Shown here one piece after another: positions 48,781-61,812 of a stretch of 64,000 bases of DNA. The position numbers were made by a program, and so were the translations under genes. How positions within the stretch are numbered: position 1 is the stretch's first letter; each line of letters starts with the position of its first letter. The DNA is from Hepsetus odoe (taxonomy: Eukaryota; Chordata; Actinopteri; Characiformes; Hepsetidae): NCBI GenBank assembly GCA_017165825.1, contig CM029367.1, positions 18,144,259-18,208,258 on the forward strand. Direction: 5' to 3'. The notes under the pieces are model-generated. The model had not been told where the DNA came from, made no database searches, and worked only from the letters and a program-made list of their open reading frames with translations.

Positions 48781-49086
48781 GCCACTGATCCAGATGCTGG
48801 GCCCAATGGTCAGGTGAACTACCGGCTACTCACTCATGCAAACCTCTTCAGTATTAATGCAAATGGCACCATCTTCACATCCGTGCCACTAGACAGGGAG
48901 GTGCAGAGCCAGTACGAGCTGGTGGTGGAGGCGTCGGATGGGGCGGTTGACCCCCGGAGGACCACCCTCACACTGATGGTCAGAGTATTGGACATCAATG
49001 ATAACAGCCCTGTCTTCACCCAGCCTTTTTACACGGTGAATGTACCTGAGAACACTCCAGCTGGAACCACCATTCTCCGCCTCACT
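48781..49086 (+). CDS. pcdh15: pcdh15 exon 16 of window: EC7, start of EC8
   Basis: This is the longest exon here: 306 nt (102 codons), phase 0 at both ends, with acceptor TTCTAG and donor GTAAGC. It encodes [55 protein letters not shown] and [12 protein letters not shown]. Mammals have ATDPDAGINGQVHYSL, LNREV, YELVVVATDGAV, LDIDDNSPVFT and NLPAGTTILQI. A full set of EC calcium motifs is present (DPD, DRE, DINDNSP). NGT is a conserved glycosylation sequon. Confidence 0.98.
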
Positions 49087-50861
49087 GTAAGCCATCAATG
49101 CCTGAACACTAAGTGTTCTCACAGTCCAATGACTGTGCTTCCTTGGTTATGTCTCTGATCTGTGATTGCTGTCTCTGTATGATTTGTCTTATAATAGCGT
49201 AGAATTGTGTGCTACTGCTCTGTTAGAGCTGTCTGTCTTGCTCCATTCTGTATGCAGTGCCTTTCATAATAATAATAACTGACGTGTTTCATATAATCTT
49301 TTTTTATACCCATCCTTATATTTAGTCCAAGTCTTTAGCTCCATTAAGCAGACTGCCAAACCTTTTTTTTTTCCTTTCACAATGAGTCATTGTTGCAGAA
49401 TCACTCTGTCTTTCTCCCCACAGAAGTGTAATACTTAAATGCTGTCTCTAACGTCAAAGCCTCCTGCACTATCAGAGCAACTAGTCCTTCTTTGCTCATC
49501 CCTGCCTTTTAGGCCTTTTAGCGGTTATCAGAGAGAAGGCTTTCAATCTAGTAGACTAAAGCTTGGCCCAGACTGTTCGTGGGCCCAACATTAATTGACA
49601 AATTTGAAGTGTCTGGCAATAGTCTCCTATTTTCAGGGGGATTCATTTAATTTGACAAATGTTTATGATATGCTTGACAGGCTCAATGAAGAAATGCAGG
49701 AAGCTATCTTGCAGAAAAGGCCTTACAGAAAATCTACAAATATGCCTCTTAACATCTTACTGTTTGCTCTGAAGAGCACCCTTGGGATCTCAACAGCCAC
49801 ATTAGGGCTTTTTAACACGTCTTAAATCAATGAGCCCGTATGACTAATCCTGGGCACATTTTAGGGGAGGGGCTCATTATTGCAGGTTTTTTATTCACAC
49901 CGGAGACTATATTCCAACAAGGAATTATCAGTTTCACAGTTCCTATACTTGACTATACTTTTTGTGCAAAATGGTAAACATAGGCTCTGGCCTTTGTTGC
50001 TTTCTAGCTTTTGCTATTTTTGCTCCCTCTTTTGTTCTTTGCTGACAAAAAAAATGGTTGACAAAGAACAGTGTGCTCATACTTTTATTGCTATCTTAGA
50101 GAGTGATGAACAGCTTTTATTGGTGCTTATATGATGTACCCTGCAGTGTAAAGAATCCTGGACAAAGTTTCTTAATTCTGCTCCCTTCTTAATGCCCATG
50201 CCTTTATTATGGTTATGAATGTTTTCCTCATTTTAAAAAAGTGAGTGTATAGTTTTTCACCTCTTATGCAATATGAAAGACTGCTGCTTTAACATCATGT
50301 GTGGAGCCAAGCAATTGCCATTGCTATTCTGAATTGCCCTGGGTGCATTAAAGTGGGGAAAGCAGGAAACTATGCAGGGTAGTTGCCCAGAATTGAGAAC
50401 TTGTGACACAGAAGGACAGAGAGATGGAGGTGAAGACAGAGAAGAAGAGAACGAGTGAAATATGCAGGGACAGAAGGAGTGAGTGACGGAGCGAGATGAC
50501 AGCAATGGTGACGTATTTCTATCTGGGTGTAGATGACACCTCCAGGCCCTTCCAGCTCAGGCTGGTGTCACAGCAGTGTAAGCCTCAGTGACAGCCACCG
50601 ATCCGGGCCAGATGATGAAGAGCTCAGCCTGTGCATATGTGTGTGTGTACTCTTTTGACTCCCTTATTTATATATTTTTGGGAAATCTTTAAGATGAGTC
50701 TAGAATGTAATTCCCTGTGCCTCCCACATCAAAGGGAGGATCCTGAAAGGTTCCCACACCCACAGAGAAACCTGCCTGTTCCCCACTCCCTCCTTACTCC
50801 TTGGCTGTCAGACACACAGCCTTTCTAATCATGATTGGGCTTTGGGCCAGGAACACTCATT

Positions 50862-50862
<1 letters not shown>

Positions 50863-50912
<50 letters not shown>
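50863..50912 (+). repeat. (GT)n microsatellite
   Basis: About 50 bp of GT with a terminal AT interruption. Confidence 0.95.
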
Positions 50913-50917
<5 letters not shown>

Positions 50918-51408
50918 TAAATTGAACAAGGTAAATGGATATGTGTACATAACTCACTCTGTGTGGTCAACCTTCCTTATTTTATATCTTGTTAGCTTCT
51001 ATTCAACTATTATTATCATATTTTTAGTTTTTCTTTTTTTTTTTTTTTAGTAGTGGTTCAACCAAAAGTTTGCACAAATTAATAATATTTTGTTCATGTT
51101 AGTTTAGCAGCCAAAGCATGTTTGGTGTCCAGGGTCTGTTTCAAGCTTTGAGATGGATAACAGATAACAAGGTAGATAACAAGTAATGAAAGCTTTTAGT
51201 AACTGTTTATCAGAACTTTCAAACTCAATGTAAAGCTTGAAATATCAGTTTCAGACACCATTTCCCAAGTGTGTTTCAGACTCTGGTTGTGTTCAAATGG
51301 CATTTTTATTTTATTTATGTTATATGATTACTGCTCAAGAAATGTGTAATGTTTCTTTTTTCTATATCATTTGAGCCCAGTGGATGATAATAGAACAAGT
51401 CACCTGAT

Positions 51409-51411
<3 letters not shown>

Positions 51412-51471
<60 letters not shown>

Positions 51472-51475
51472 CTCC
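51412..51475 (+). repeat. (CT)n microsatellite forming a splice-acceptor pyrimidine tract
   Basis: About 60 bp of CT with one TTTC interruption runs directly into the CTCCAG acceptor of exon 17. Confidence 0.96.
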
Positions 51476-51477
51476 AG

Positions 51478-51702
51478 GCAGTGGATGCAGATCTGGTCTC
51501 CAATATAACGTACAATATAAGAACAGTGGCGGCTCGGCAGCTCTTTGCTATTGACGGGCTCAGTGGGGCTCTCTCGTTGCTGCAGGCTTTTGACTTTGAG
51601 GCCGTAGCCCAAACTGGAGCCAACTACACATTTCAGGTGGAGGCACAAGATCATGAAGGGGTCCTGCCCCCAGGGGTGGCTACAGTTCTAGTAAGGATCA
51701 CG
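51478..51702 (+). CDS. pcdh15: pcdh15 exon 17 of window: EC8
   Basis: The exon is 225 nt (75 codons), phase 0 at both ends, with acceptor CTCCAG and donor GTAAGG. It encodes AVDADLVSNITYNIR, LSGALSLLQAFDFEAV, YTFQVEAQDHEG and LPPGVATVLVRIT. Mammals have AKDVDLGANVSYRIR, FTGELSLLRSLDYEAF, ITFLVEAFDIYG and MPPGIATVTVIV. FDFE stands at the DRE position. This is the most diverged exon in the set. NIT and NYT are glycosylation sequons. Confidence 0.96.
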
Positions 51703-52292
51703 GTAAGGGCAGAGATTTAAATTCAGTAATTATAATCAGCCTATTTATCTGGCATCTTATCTCTCCATAGGACTGGCTGGAACAGCAGTTGATTTAGCTT
51801 TCCTGTACTTTAGCTGACAACACTCAGCAAGTGTGCCTTCAGTGAAAAACAGCTGCTGAAAGAGGTGCTTTCCATTTGGAGTAGATATCACTCTGTCATG
51901 TGTAAAAGTAAGAAGCAGCTTTGATGGGGTTCCACCTGTATTTACAAATTTGTTCACAAAATTCAATTAGCAGAGTGAGAGAGGGAGAGCGAGAGAGAAA
52001 AAAACCAGTCACAGTGCTGCCAATTTTTTTTTTTTTTTTGGGTGTAGGGCCCTGTAGTGCATTTGTCTAGATTCTTGCCAGTCTGTGCCTACTTTCACTA
52101 TGGTTGACAGTGACAACACTGACACATGAAGCGATGTGCCAGTTACACTGCTGGCACAGCTATTCCAGGCTTGAATGACTCATTAGCTTTGTGACTGCAA
52201 TTATGTCCAGATTTGAGCAAGAACACTTGCAAGCGACTCAGAAGATTAGCCATAGGATCAAAACAGAGGGATTACCCACCTCCAGTTTACAG

Positions 52293-52293
<1 letters not shown>

Positions 52294-52387
<94 letters not shown>

Positions 52388-52406
52388 TGTGTGTGTGTGT
52401 GTGTGC

Positions 52407-52451
<45 letters not shown>

Positions 52452-52452
52452 C
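52294..52452 (+). repeat. Compound (CT)n(GT)n(GA)n microsatellite
   Basis: About 90 bp of CT, then about 27 bp of GT, then about 40 bp of GA. The GA block is the reverse complement of part of the CT block, so the tract is a potential hairpin with the GT block as loop. Confidence 0.96.
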
Positions 52453-54465
52453 ATGAAACAGTAATAATAAGTAAAGAGTGAACTGCAAATGCTGAGAACA
52501 AACGATTTACAGGTTCTCACTAACATTAGCAACTTTTGAAACCTATGGCACCAGCTTATTGTTTTCAGTTGATCCAAATGATTGCAATGGATTCAAGCAA
52601 AGGATTTTCTATTGTTTTAAGAGAAACGTCAGTATCATATCAGATCTCCTAACTCTATGTTCAAAAAGACTTTTGAAATGAAATGACTTTTGAAACTAAG
52701 TGAAATGAAAAGTGGATTGCATCACACTGACCACAATAAATAGTTTCACACATTGTTCTTATAATTAAAGAGTGCTTCCTTCCTTTACTCCTATAGGCAA
52801 ACATAATGTCAATCAACAAATAGGACTAGAAAGTGTTTGAATTGGCATCAATAAAGACATGTTCAGATCAGCACTTGCTATTCAGTTTTACTGTTTGTAA
52901 ATCTGTAAGCTGTTTCAAATTATGGCAGATAATTATTTCCCAGAGGCTTCTGAGCACAAACAAGCCTGCTTATCTGTCTAGTGTGTGTTTAAAATAATGG
53001 TAGTTATATTTATATTAAGCTCAGTTTACCTTGGAATTGTGTAACGGCTGCCAAACACGCTTTCCTATAAAGCCTGTGCTCACTCATGCAAGACATAACC
53101 CCCATAATTTTGCACCACCTACATTTTTCTCTTTTGATGACATTTGACAGTATAAATGTCTGTTATGACATTTTAACAGCTATAGCAACATCTGGGACAA
53201 CAACACAGCAATTATTTTTGAAGCTGACTGTGCCAAGCAGGAATTGGAGGAATAAATTGCAAAGATTTGCATGATGTGGACTGGCCAAAACACAACAACA
53301 ACACCAACAGAACATGAGCAACATTCAATATTTATTAACAAATATCATTTGTTTCAACTTTTAAAATTAACCATTCAAAAAATGGTTGGAAATGGTTTGA
53401 GATGGCTTGGAACAAAACCTTATATGATGTTGCAGTACAAGTAAAAACTTTTTTTTTTTTTATTAGTACCTTGAATGTACAAAGCTTTGTCTTCACAACA
53501 ACATATTGTTTGTGCTTGTTTGGTTCACTTTTGTTAATTGTATTCACTGCTACACTTTTTCAGTCTTCTGTCCGCAGTCCCCCACCTCTGAAGGTTTTTC
53601 TCCTCCCCCTTTTGGTTTAAAACACATTTATTTTGTTGAATGCCAGTAATTAGATATTTTCACTTTTCTCTCTAAATGTCATATGTGATCACAGACGAAG
53701 GGCTAGAAGGCAGCCAAATGGATTTAGTGGGACACGTCTCATCTTTTTAGTCCCTGACACACCTGCTGTGCTTTAGAAGTCTTTGTGTTTCGCCTCCTCG
53801 TGTGGATTTTAAGGTTGTTGTTCTCTTCATGAAGCCTTGTAGTGACGGATCACTTTGAATGTTTACGAATGGTGCAGAATTACAATTTTAAAGTTTCCCC
53901 TGTTCCTCTCATTCTTTTTCTGAACAGAAAACAACTGAAGAGTGTTTGTTCTGATGCAAACAAAAGCATGAATCCTGTGCTATCAGACGCTATCTTTCTG
54001 AAGTGACTTGAATCTTGAGTCGTTGGGAGAAAGAGTTTGTATCTGAATCTTTTCTCCAAGAAAACCAATTAAATTCACCTTCAGCCCCTACCAAGGTGTG
54101 CCAAGTGCTAGATTTACTGCTGCACAGGTAGGGTAGAAAAATGAGATTGAGCCTTCATCTGAAGTGGAGTGAATTTCATTGATATGTGGAGGTGACTCAT
54201 CATAGCTGGGTTTATTGTAAAGTTTTTTTCTGGTCTTTGTTTTGCTAGAGGGAGAAAAACTTTGCTCTGTCATTTCTCCTGCTTGACAGTGGAATAAAGA
54301 GAACAAGCCCAGATAAGAGCAAAAGAAAACACGCTCTGCCCCCTCTATATAATCTGCATCCTTTTTCCACTGCTTTTTTCCATCTGGATTCTATTGTCAC
54401 CTGCTTTCCCTCCATCTTCATTCATTCTGCATTCTTTGGAACATGTTGTTAGATTTTTTTATTTC

Positions 54466-54468
<3 letters not shown>

Positions 54469-54536
<68 letters not shown>
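54469..54536 (+). repeat. (GT)n microsatellite
   Basis: About 68 bp of uninterrupted GT. Confidence 0.97.
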
Positions 54537-54538
<2 letters not shown>

Positions 54539-55759
54539 CCTAATGAGTTACTTTTACCCAAAAAACAAAACACTTAATTAGTTATTGGGAATAATTCTGA
54601 ATCTTATCACGTGTTGTCTCTGGTCAAACATGATACAGACAGCCCTTCAGATGATGGTCTAAATGCTAAATGTAAGCGTTTTTTGGCAGTTGGAAGTATT
54701 AAAGCACTCTTGAGAATGATAGTGTTGCTGAGTGATATATCATTGTACAGTGTAAATGTATTGGCCATTCCCTTTTTCCCACTACCATTACAGGTTTTGC
54801 ATTAAGAATATTAGCATTAAATTAAAAAAGAAACAAAAATTAAATAAACTATATGGCAATATACAACCTAAATAAGAATTAAAAAACAACAAAAAATGTA
54901 ATGAAACTTTCAAGGCTATTATAAAACTGGACTGCATTACATTACATACCCTTCCCATTTATCTGGGCTTGGGACCAGCACAAAAGATACACTGCTTCGT
55001 GCATCCCTAGTAGCGGGTTTAAGCCAAATAAACCCTTAAAAAAATAGTTAATGAAAAGATTATTCGAGGATGTGAATGGGAAGGTGTATGGGACTTGATT
55101 ACTGGAGGGCCCAGAGAAAATATGTTAGCATGTATACAGAGCACCATTGCTTTGTTCACAAATAATGGCTATATATAGATTCTTGCCCACAAACTTGTAT
55201 GTAGTAGCAGGGTGTACTGATCAATGCTGTGTTGTTCAGTCACCCCACTGAAGTTTACAGATAGGCTTTTTTTCTCACTTCTGGAGAAACTATTTTCTAC
55301 AAACTGATTTCTCAGTTCTTTGAAAGACAAATACATAGGAACACTGTATTGAGGAAAGGCTAAATAATGTGTTTCTGATAGTGGCTGCACTCTGGAAAAA
55401 GATAAGAACCCGTGTGTAAAACTGAAGGAGCGTGTGCTCTTTCACCTGGGCCATACAGCAATTCTAAACACCATTCTTACCTCACTGTTATTACCACCTG
55501 CATTACACTGACTGACGTGATGCAGACTTTCCATTCCTTTCTTCTCTTCCTGCACTTGTGCGGTGTTATTTTCTCCTATGGATTATGAAATTCAGTACTG
55601 AGAAAGAATGAAAGGCAGCGCTGGCCTTCAACAAAAATACTTTGTCATATCCACTTGGATATATTAACAGTGTGGGTTGTTAACTGTAGAATTAATGATA
55701 TAATGTGTTTATGAGTATCTGATCTGTATTATTTTATATGTTTTTTTGTTTTTTTCCAG

Positions 55760-55876
55760 GATATGAATGATTTTGCTCCAGTGTTCACTCAGGCTCTTTA
55801 CAGAGGCATGGTGGCTCCTAATGCTGTGAAGGGAACAGTTATAGCAACGGTTCTGGCAACTGACCAAGACCCTCCT
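55760..55876 (+). CDS. pcdh15: pcdh15 exon 18 of window: end of EC8, start of EC9
   Basis: The exon is 117 nt (39 codons), phase 0 at both ends, with acceptor TTCCAG and donor GTAAGT. It encodes [24 protein letters not shown] and VLATDQDPP. Mammals have DMNDYPPVFS, IYKGMVAPDAVKGT and VYAEDADPP. DMNDFAP is the EC8-EC9 linker (Phe in place of the last Asn of DxNDN). The next expected segment, beginning near ASRVRYRV in mammals, is not found before the window ends. Confidence 0.97.
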
Positions 55877-56253
55877 GTAAGTAGACTTCAGCTGTACAGG
55901 TCGTGTGATTGTGTTATTATTACTGACCAATATAGCTCGGTAGCACTCAGTTGTAGCCTTAATAATTACCCTTACTGTTTAACAGGCTGTAGCTTCTCCA
56001 TAGAAGGGAGCTATTCGAAGTTTTAATAGCATTTGTTTTCTTCAGTAAAAGAGGAAACCTGCTATACAACATGGTAATAATATCTAGATCTTCACACGAA
56101 ATATCTTTAAACTAATAAAATAATTACTCAAGGTGTTATACTGCATTTTCAAATTGAGTCTGATTACCAGCAATATAACGTTACCAAGAGACCTGGCTTG
56201 AAATTGATTTGAAATGGAATCTTAGATCCTTATTTCTTATGTATATATACATC

Positions 56254-56513
56254 TAGTCATGGGAAAAAATTACCTGTGTGTGATTTGAGCCATTTTAATT
56301 GGGAATAATGGTGGGGGTGTCCTAAGTTATTCCTCACCAGAAATCGCATTATTGTAGAATTACATTTTACAGAAGACTTTTAAAAGTCTTTTTTTAGTCA
56401 TATGACTTGAATCTCCCAGTGTTGTTGAAATTGAGGTTAAATATCCATATGTCCAAGATTGTTACAAAAACACACAGACTTCCATAGGGTGTCCTAATTT
56501 TTTCACATGACTA
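56254..56513 (+). mobile_element. MITE of about 260 bp with 19-bp inverted ends
   Basis: The left end TAGTCATGGGAAAAAATTA is the complement of the right end TAATTTTTTCACATGACTA except for one base. TA-rich sequence flanks both ends, consistent with TA target use by Tc1/mariner-type elements. No coding sequence is present, so it is non-autonomous. Confidence 0.85.
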
Positions 56514-56812
56514 TATATGAAGGCCAGTCGCTCAGTTAGGACAAACTATGACTGCTAGGGCTAATCTGAAACATGGTTTCTTTGCAGTGCTCTCTTAATC
56601 CAGTCCAATACTCGCAGCACTGACTGAATTTTCTGTTACAATGGCACCTGTCGCGGAGTGGAGCATATAAGGCATTAAGCGCACAGTTCATTCTTTAAGT
56701 GTATGTTTTACATAGGGGGAGGATGCTGCATGGGTAAAAGGTGACACAATTGATAATGTACCATCTACCTTAACATTGTAGCAGACCTGCCATTGCTCTT
56801 GTGAGGGAAACA

Positions 56813-57401
56813 TACAGTACTGTGCAAAAGTTTTAGGCAGGTGTGAAAAAATGCTGTAAACAAAGAACACTTTCAGAAATGGAAATATCATTTATATATG
56901 ATGAATATCATCATATATGAATGAATAATCATTTATTTTCATCAATCAACAAAATGCAGTGAATGAACAAAAGAGAAATCTAAATCAAATCAATATTTGG
57001 TTTGACCACCCTTTGCCTTCAAAACAGCATCAATTCTTCTAGGTACACTTGTACACAGTTTTTGAAGGAACTCGGCTGGTAGGTTGTTCCAAACATTTTG
57101 GAGAACTAACCATAGATTTTCTGTGGATGTAGGCTTCCTCACATCCTTCTGTCTCTTCATGTAATCCAGACACACTGGATGATGTTGAGATCAGGGCTCT
57201 TTGGGGGCCAGAAGAACTGATGCTGGTTTGAAGGCAAAAGGTAGTAACACCAAATATTGATTTGATTGAGATTTTTCTTTTGTTCGCTCACTTTGCATTT
57301 TGTAAATTGATAAAAATAAACAATCATTATTTATATTTCTGAAAGCATTCTTTGTTTACAGCATATTTCACACCTGCCTAAAACTTTTGCACAGTACTAT
57401 A
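56813..57401 (-). mobile_element. Mariner-type element with both long inverted ends (copy 2)
   Basis: The 589-bp element has inverted ends of about 65 bp. The left reads TACAGTACTGTGCAAAAGTT then TTAGGCAGGTGTGAAA; the right carries the complement, with few differences. The interior on the minus strand encodes DYMKRQKDVRKPTSTENLW, LVLQNVWNNLPAEFLQKLC and VPRRIDAVLKAKGGQTKY. This looks like the C-terminal end of a Tc1/mariner-type transposase. The catalytic part is absent, so it is an internally deleted, non-autonomous copy. Confidence 0.88.
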
Positions 57402-60400
57402 TGTGGATCACTCATAAAGTGGGTGACTTTGAAATTCTTCAAAGTAACTCATGTATAAAAATTTACCCAGTCAAGTTTCCCAGAACTTACTGGTCTTTGG
57501 CCCTTAGTTAAGCTGCACATAATTGGAACTACTGGCACTATCTCACTGTGGAGTATTTTAACACTAGCCAATTTTTGCTCCTCAGTGAACGCAGTGGCTT
57601 TATTATAGTTTTATTTAATTTCATAAAACACACTCCTTGAGCACCACTTAGTGATTAGGAAGCCTCAGCAAGACCCATTAACGGACCAGCAATTTGTATC
57701 CATGCCTCTCGATCTGTTTAATCCAATTAATCAGGCAGGCCATTAATGCAGTGTTAAGAAGGATGTTTGTGAGAGGGATGAAAGAGTGTGTGATGATCAC
57801 ACTGCAAGCTTCTCCCAGCACACCTGCCCTGTGCAAGCTGCACTGTGGTCATTTGATTAACAAGTTAGCCCACAAGTATGGCTAATCAGTTTCTGATGCT
57901 GTCTCACTGCCTGTCTGCATCTTCATTGAATGGATGTGACCGAAAGTTTTTTTTTGCAGAGGAGATAATCCTTTCAGTACTTGTAAGATGGCTCTATGAA
58001 ATTACATACTATAGGGATGTTTGACACTCTGTTGGCTGCAGAAGAGGAAGGAATTGCTATCTTTATTGAGAATAAAGCCCCGTACTGTTTAGGTTTATTG
58101 ACAGAGAGGAATAAACAAGGCCACTGTTGTAAAATAGCACACATACTTGTGTCTTAGAGCAGGAGCTTTATACATAAAAGCTTTTTTGCCAGTCAAACAT
58201 TTGAGCATAGTATTTTATGAGAATGATTTCAAAATAAGTATCAGTGCTTGTTTTGTCAGTTTAAAATAACTAAACAGTGAAAATTTGACAGTGCAAACTT
58301 GTGAATAATTCCGTGCTCATTTAATCCTCAAGTATTATATCTGCATGTGCCAGCTTTACCACTTTAGAAGCTAGCACAACTCTTTGGTGTTGAGCACAAC
58401 TGTTGTCCAGAACTGAAAAAAGAAAAAGAAATCAAAAAAACTTGTTGAATACAAATGTCCTTATCTTGATTTTGACCAAAGGATAATAGTGAGCTCTAGC
58501 CATATATTCAGAGAGGCCATGGCCAACAGATCAGGCGAAATTATGGCAAGTAGGCATAAATGAAAGCTTCATTTTGGGGCACAGTCTGGGTCTGTTCTTT
58601 GGTGCCTTTCAACCAAGTAATTGCTTTGATAGAAAGCCATCAGCCCATGAATGAATACCAGAAAGGGGGGAGCATTTTGTTTTGTTTGCAGCTTCCTGGG
58701 CGAATGATTTATTTATTTATTTTGCCATGACTGCTTTCTTCTTCTGGATTCTGGAATGGTGTGCTGCCATGGAGAAATATTGAAGTTTTTTCTTCTTTCT
58801 TTTTTTACACAAAACACATCAGTTGAGCATGTGACCCTTTAAGGTGCCCAATTACACATTATTGTTCACACTGCTAAAAGAATCTGATCATATTTGGCTC
58901 ACTCCGGTGATGGGACCTTAATGTTGTCTCATCTTGGGTGCTTTCACACTGTTCTGTCATGTGTGATCAAATCATTGAGGTCATATGTTAATGCCAGGTG
59001 TGAACAGGGCTTAAATATCAAAAAGTTCAAGGCGTTGCTAGTTTAATTTGCATAGTTTAATTAATTGTTGTATTTTTGTTGATTGCCACACATTTTGTAG
59101 CCTAAAAAACATTGCCAATAGGATCGAATGATTTGGACCAGCTCTACATTAGTCTAATGTCATCCTGCTAAGAGTTATAAAGCACCCCATACAATGGGCT
59201 GTTGAACAGGAGTGATAGAGTTCCATTTGACACCTTTGGAATTGCTTGGAGTACTGTTTGGTGTCCAGGACTAACCATCCAAAATGAGTACTTCATCTCA
59301 CTGCAAGCTGTGGTAAAGCTTTCCCAGAAGCTACTGTGGAGCCAACGCTTAGTCAGTTCTCTACATACGAGTTCATATTTAGAAACTTTGATGTGCACTT
59401 CAAGTGTTGCCTACATTAAATAAAATGTCCCATTAGACAGCTATATCATAAGCTGATTGATTAATTCATGGTGAATGTGTGAGCGTGTCCATGTGTAGTG
59501 TGTGCAAGCAGTGAGAGAGGAGCCTGAAGGCAGTTTGACTCTATTGATTGTTGGCAGCTCTCCATTCGACTTCCTTGCTTAGATGCTGTTAGTCTTTGAG
59601 GCAGGCGGCAGGCTGGATGCGAAACATTTAGGTGCAGGATTGTGAATGTCTGGAGACGTTTGTGCCTGTCAATGCCTGGATGTGTGTTTGTGTAATGGAT
59701 GATTGTAGCCTAGAGCATTATTTGACCCTGAGCTGTTTTCCTTACAAATGGGGGTTCACTATCAAGTCTGTATACACTACTGGAATCCATGATTTCATTA
59801 ATACAATCGCATGTGTGTTGCAAGTAATGTAAAATGATTGTATTGTGATGCTAGTAGAGTAAAAATAGTAATAATTAATTTGAGGTGATTAGATTAAATT
59901 ATAATTAATGAGTTATTATTAATAGGTGAAAAACTGCTTAACATCAAGAATGAATAAAAGCTACATCCACAATACCTTATGCTTCATAATTGCTACAGAA
60001 AAGATGTTTTTTTCAGTTTTGCTGAGCTTTGCTTTGTTACTATGCATTTGGGCTCAGTGACTAAAAACGTCAACATTGCATAAAGTGCAACACTGAAACT
60101 GAAACACTTGCACTTGTTTTTTGTTTTTACTGCTTGTACCTGCCAGAGAGCAACATATGCCCTCCTTGATCAACCTTTTTACATCTCTGTGCTAAAGTTC
60201 CTCCTGCTGCTGGTACTCACAGTAATGCTTAACAAACTTCAGACACCTCAAGAGAGGTGGAAATCTGGTATGAGGTTTCCAGCAGCACACCACTTTTATA
60301 ATCCATGTTTCAGACACGTGTGAGTATGAATGCGTATATGAAAAGCAATGTGAGAGAGTGCATAAAATGTAGTGTATAATGCATAATTATTTTATAGAAA

Positions 60401-60903
60401 TTGTTGCTTTTTTATCAAATAAAGAAGACAGTTAATATGACAGATAATTTTCCACAAATTTCAGCCTACAGTGCAGAAAACATATACAAATACACATAAA
60501 AATGTTCTCATTGTCTAAAATAAATGGCTTTTTTTGTGTGACACAGAGAGCCAGAGCTTTACAGGGAAACAGCAGGTGTGCATGGAGGCCTTGGGCTTAT
60601 GATGGATGTTGGTAGAGACTTAGCAGCTTGTCACCAGAACCCTCTCCTACCTCCCACAGTGTGTGTGTGTGAGCCATCACTGGTTTTGTGCCATGTGTGA
60701 GCAGTTTAGCTGCAGCAGAAAGAAGGCTTCAGCCAATTGGATAAATCCCAGCAACAGTGCCTCACTGCAGGAAACACAGGCCTGTAGCGGTCAGATGAGT
60801 GAGCCTGTGTTTGTGTGTCAAACTTATGAACACACAGGCATGTTCGTCAGTTTCAGGAACACACAATGTAGTGAGCAGCAGAGACCAAACTTGATGTCTT
60901 ACT

Positions 60904-60904
<1 letters not shown>

Positions 60905-60944
<40 letters not shown>
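60905..60944 (+). repeat. (CA)n microsatellite
   Basis: About 40 bp of uninterrupted CA. Confidence 0.96.
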
Positions 60945-60946
<2 letters not shown>

Positions 60947-61609
60947 CAAAGGAAGCTACAATGGAAATGCACCTGCAGGCTTTGAAGACTGAGACAGCCA
61001 TGTTGATTTTTCCATATGCTTACACTTTACTCTCTATTTTGTTTTTGTTTTATTTAAGGATGCAGAGTTTGCCATGGAAACCAGCAAAATTAGGCAGTAG
61101 ATTCCCTACTTTACATTATTAATGAGCCATTATATTTTAAGCTCTTTTTTGGTCACATAGCTGTAGTTGAGAAGCTATGTGGTGTTGTATTACATTGATA
61201 TTTGATCATACAAATCTAAAGTTCAATGTGGAATAGTTCCAGAAAGGGGATATTTTCAATAAAAAACAAAAACTGTTATCAGTAACTCATTTCTAATTGT
61301 AAATAATTTGTTTGTGTAAAGTCTTGGATTGATATGTTATTGCTTACTTTTTGGTTTGTAGAGGTTAGAATTCCCAGCCTCAGAGGCTGGTGTGTGGAAT
61401 AAAGGGTAAACCATTTTAAAACTGCATAAATGCACAGCATCCTGTGGATTATTGCTTCATTATAATACATTTTGGGATTTGGATGCAACACAGTTAAAGA
61501 CTAACCGTAATTAAAAATCTAATGAATCAGCATTAAATAATGAGAATGGCTTAACACTGACATTAGTCAAGATGCTTAAACATAGTGGAGATTGGTCAGA
61601 GGCTTGTTT

Positions 61610-61812
61610 ACATTTGCAGCATTTAGCAGATGCTCTTATCCAGAGAGACTTCCATATCCTAATTACAGGAACAGTCCCCCCTGGAGCAATTTAGGGTTAA
61701 GGGTCATGTTCAGGGACCCAAAGATGGTAGTGCTAGAGGTGGGATTCGAACCTGGGACTTCTTGTTCCACAGGTCCACAGACAATTACCCTACCATTAGA
61801 CCACTGCCACCC
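61610..61812 (-). repeat. SINE-B (tRNA-headed), second copy
   Basis: On the minus strand the head GGGTGGCAGTGGTCTAATGG and the B-box-like CCAGGTTCGAATCCC are better preserved than in the copy at 36407-36582. The tail holds the block whose plus-strand text is TTTAGCAGATGCTCTTATCC. It also carries about 25 bp (near 61700-61730) lacking in the other copy. Confidence 0.9.

Larger units (their letters stand above)
49087..51477 (+). other. Intron 16-17
   Basis: This 2.4-kb intron holds a GT microsatellite (50863-50912), a T run near 51035-51049 and the acceptor-side CT microsatellite (51412-51475). Nothing else is recognised. Confidence 0.82.
51703..55759 (+). other. Intron 17-18
   Basis: This 4.1-kb intron holds a T run (52026-52039), the compound CT/GT/GA repeat (52294-52452) and a GT microsatellite (54469-54536). 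No transposon is recognised. Confidence 0.8.

Noticed and set aside
60108..60905. Possible next pcdh15 exon in the last intron
   Set aside because: No stretch between 55877 and 64000 matches the segment expected after EC9 start (ASRVRYRVD in mammals). The frames there show no cadherin motif.
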